From Shimia sp. Alg240-R146 (GTDB taxonomy: Bacteria > Pseudomonadota > Alphaproteobacteria > Rhodobacterales > Rhodobacteraceae), in assembly GCF_947331465.1 (NCBI RefSeq), contig NZ_CAMZOK010000002.1, positions 868,001 to 932,000 on the forward strand: 64,000 bases of DNA, read 5' to 3'. Made by a program: the position numbers and the translations under genes. This document shows, piece after piece, positions 63,723-64,000 of the stretch; within the stretch, counting starts at the first letter, position 1, and each line of letters opens with the position of its first letter. The notes under the pieces are model-generated. The model saw only the letters and a list, made by a program, of their open reading frames with translations, was not told the origin of the DNA and did no database searches.

Positions 63723-63801
63723 TGCTTCAACAATCCCCACTCGCCTTTGTTTTGTTAGGCCTAGCAGTAGCGAGGGTTCTGAGGCTTTTCAAACTTTTAG
63801 C

Positions 63802-63830
63802 TTGGAGTGCGGCGCACAAATGCCTATAAA
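63802..63830 (+). promoter_or_regulatory. Candidate sigma-70-type promoter of the small RNA
   Basis: TTGGAG at 63802-63807 and TATAAA at 63825-63830 are separated by 17 bases, the best spacing. The -10 box matches five of six consensus bases, the -35 three of six. The expected start is near 63837. Confidence 0.5.
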
Positions 63831-63836
63831 GGAGTC

Positions 63837-63912
63837 ACTGCTCGATAGGTTTCTTGCCTGTATGAAACCTGCCTCAATAACTTTACGCCCGCTTCGTGCG
63901 GGCGTTTTTTTT
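63837..63912 (+). ncRNA. Putative small RNA of about 76 nt
   Basis: Downstream of the promoter a 7-bp hairpin (AGGTTTC 63847-63853 with GAAACCT 63864-63870, loop TTGCCTGTAT) is followed by a short single-stranded linker. A strong intrinsic terminator ends the unit: an 8-bp stem (63885-63892 with 63898-63905) and a run of eight T. No gene precedes the terminator on this strand. The only frame through the region (32 codons from 63821) would run through the terminator itself. The layout is that of a bacterial regulatory RNA, with the UUGCCUGUAU loop as a possible seed. Confidence 0.55.
63885..63912 (+). terminator. Strong intrinsic terminator
   Basis: ACGCCCGC at 63885-63892 pairs with GCGGGCGT at 63898-63905 around a five-base loop, followed by T residues to 63912. 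No protein gene ends near it on the plus strand, so it belongs to the proposed small RNA. Confidence 0.9.
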
Positions 63913-64000
63913 GCCTAAGTGAAACTTGGCTGAGCGGGTTACGTAAGACTACGGATACAGGGTGATCTCCCTTATTTTGCTGATGCAGCATGCTATGGTG

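Noticed and set aside
63821..63919. 32-codon frame through the small-RNA region
   Set aside because: It would be translated through the terminator stem and T-run and has no ribosome-binding site at a normal distance.

Overview
The window is chromosomal DNA of an alphaproteobacterium, most probably a marine member of the Rhodobacteraceae (Roseobacter group). The evidence is the gene content and order: a DMSP demethylase gene next to the acryloyl-CoA reductase gene acuI, the trgA-trgB-cysK tellurite cluster, an lptF-lptG-lptD-surA-pdxA run, an alphaproteobacterial SspB, DUF4169 and a sodium-pumping NQR operon. The DNA is moderately GC-rich, genes are tightly packed, and overlapping ATGA/TGATG junctions are common. 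No CRISPR array, integrase or intact insertion sequence was seen.

Layout. 1-6 kb (minus strand) is an outer-membrane biogenesis operon: LptF, LptG, LptD, SurA and a PdxA cut by the window edge, each overlapping the next by four bases. 6-16.7 kb holds housekeeping genes: pepA-holC, a hemerythrin protein, a retropepsin-like protease, MarC, an ABC-F ATPase, ndk, a TfoX C-terminal-domain protein, rnd and purM-purN. 16.8-21.4 kb has a CAU-anticodon tRNA, a zinc alcohol dehydrogenase, a diguanylate cyclase, an orphan histidine kinase, an MBL-fold hydrolase and tRNA-Asn. 21.4-25.3 kb looks accessory: a peptidoglycan-binding putative amidase, almost 1 kb without a convincing gene, and an RTX protein made almost wholly of calcium-binding nonapeptides. 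25.5-34.2 kb returns to core and small genes (sufE, fumC, sspB, LysR) plus a decayed chromate transporter, a Tat-exported intradiol-dioxygenase-like protein and a ferric-reductase-like membrane protein.

34.3-39.4 kb is the most interesting block. A GntR regulator is divergent, across two TGTCNGACA palindromes, from a tightly coupled series DUF2182-DUF1326-DinB-dmdA followed by acuI. DmdA demethylates DMSP and AcuI reduces acryloyl-CoA. The three poorly characterised upstream genes are translationally coupled to dmdA, which suggests that they serve the same physiology.

39.4-50.4 kb contains an orphan CDI immunity homologue, a HIT protein, a class V aminotransferase, the stress-related run phrB-cfa-trgA-trgB-cysK, an MscS-type channel, an alanyl-tRNA editing protein and tRNA-Ser. 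50.5-58.3 kb holds a small lipoprotein and the complete nqrABCDEF operon, with the flavin transferase ApbE and the assembly factor NqrM divergent from it. 58.3-64 kb has a CBS-domain protein, a class III CoA-transferase divergent from glutaryl-CoA dehydrogenase (glutarate/lysine catabolism), and a peptide-type ABC substrate-binding protein. Last comes a gene-free stretch with a promoter, hairpin and terminator that looks like a small RNA gene of about 76 nt.
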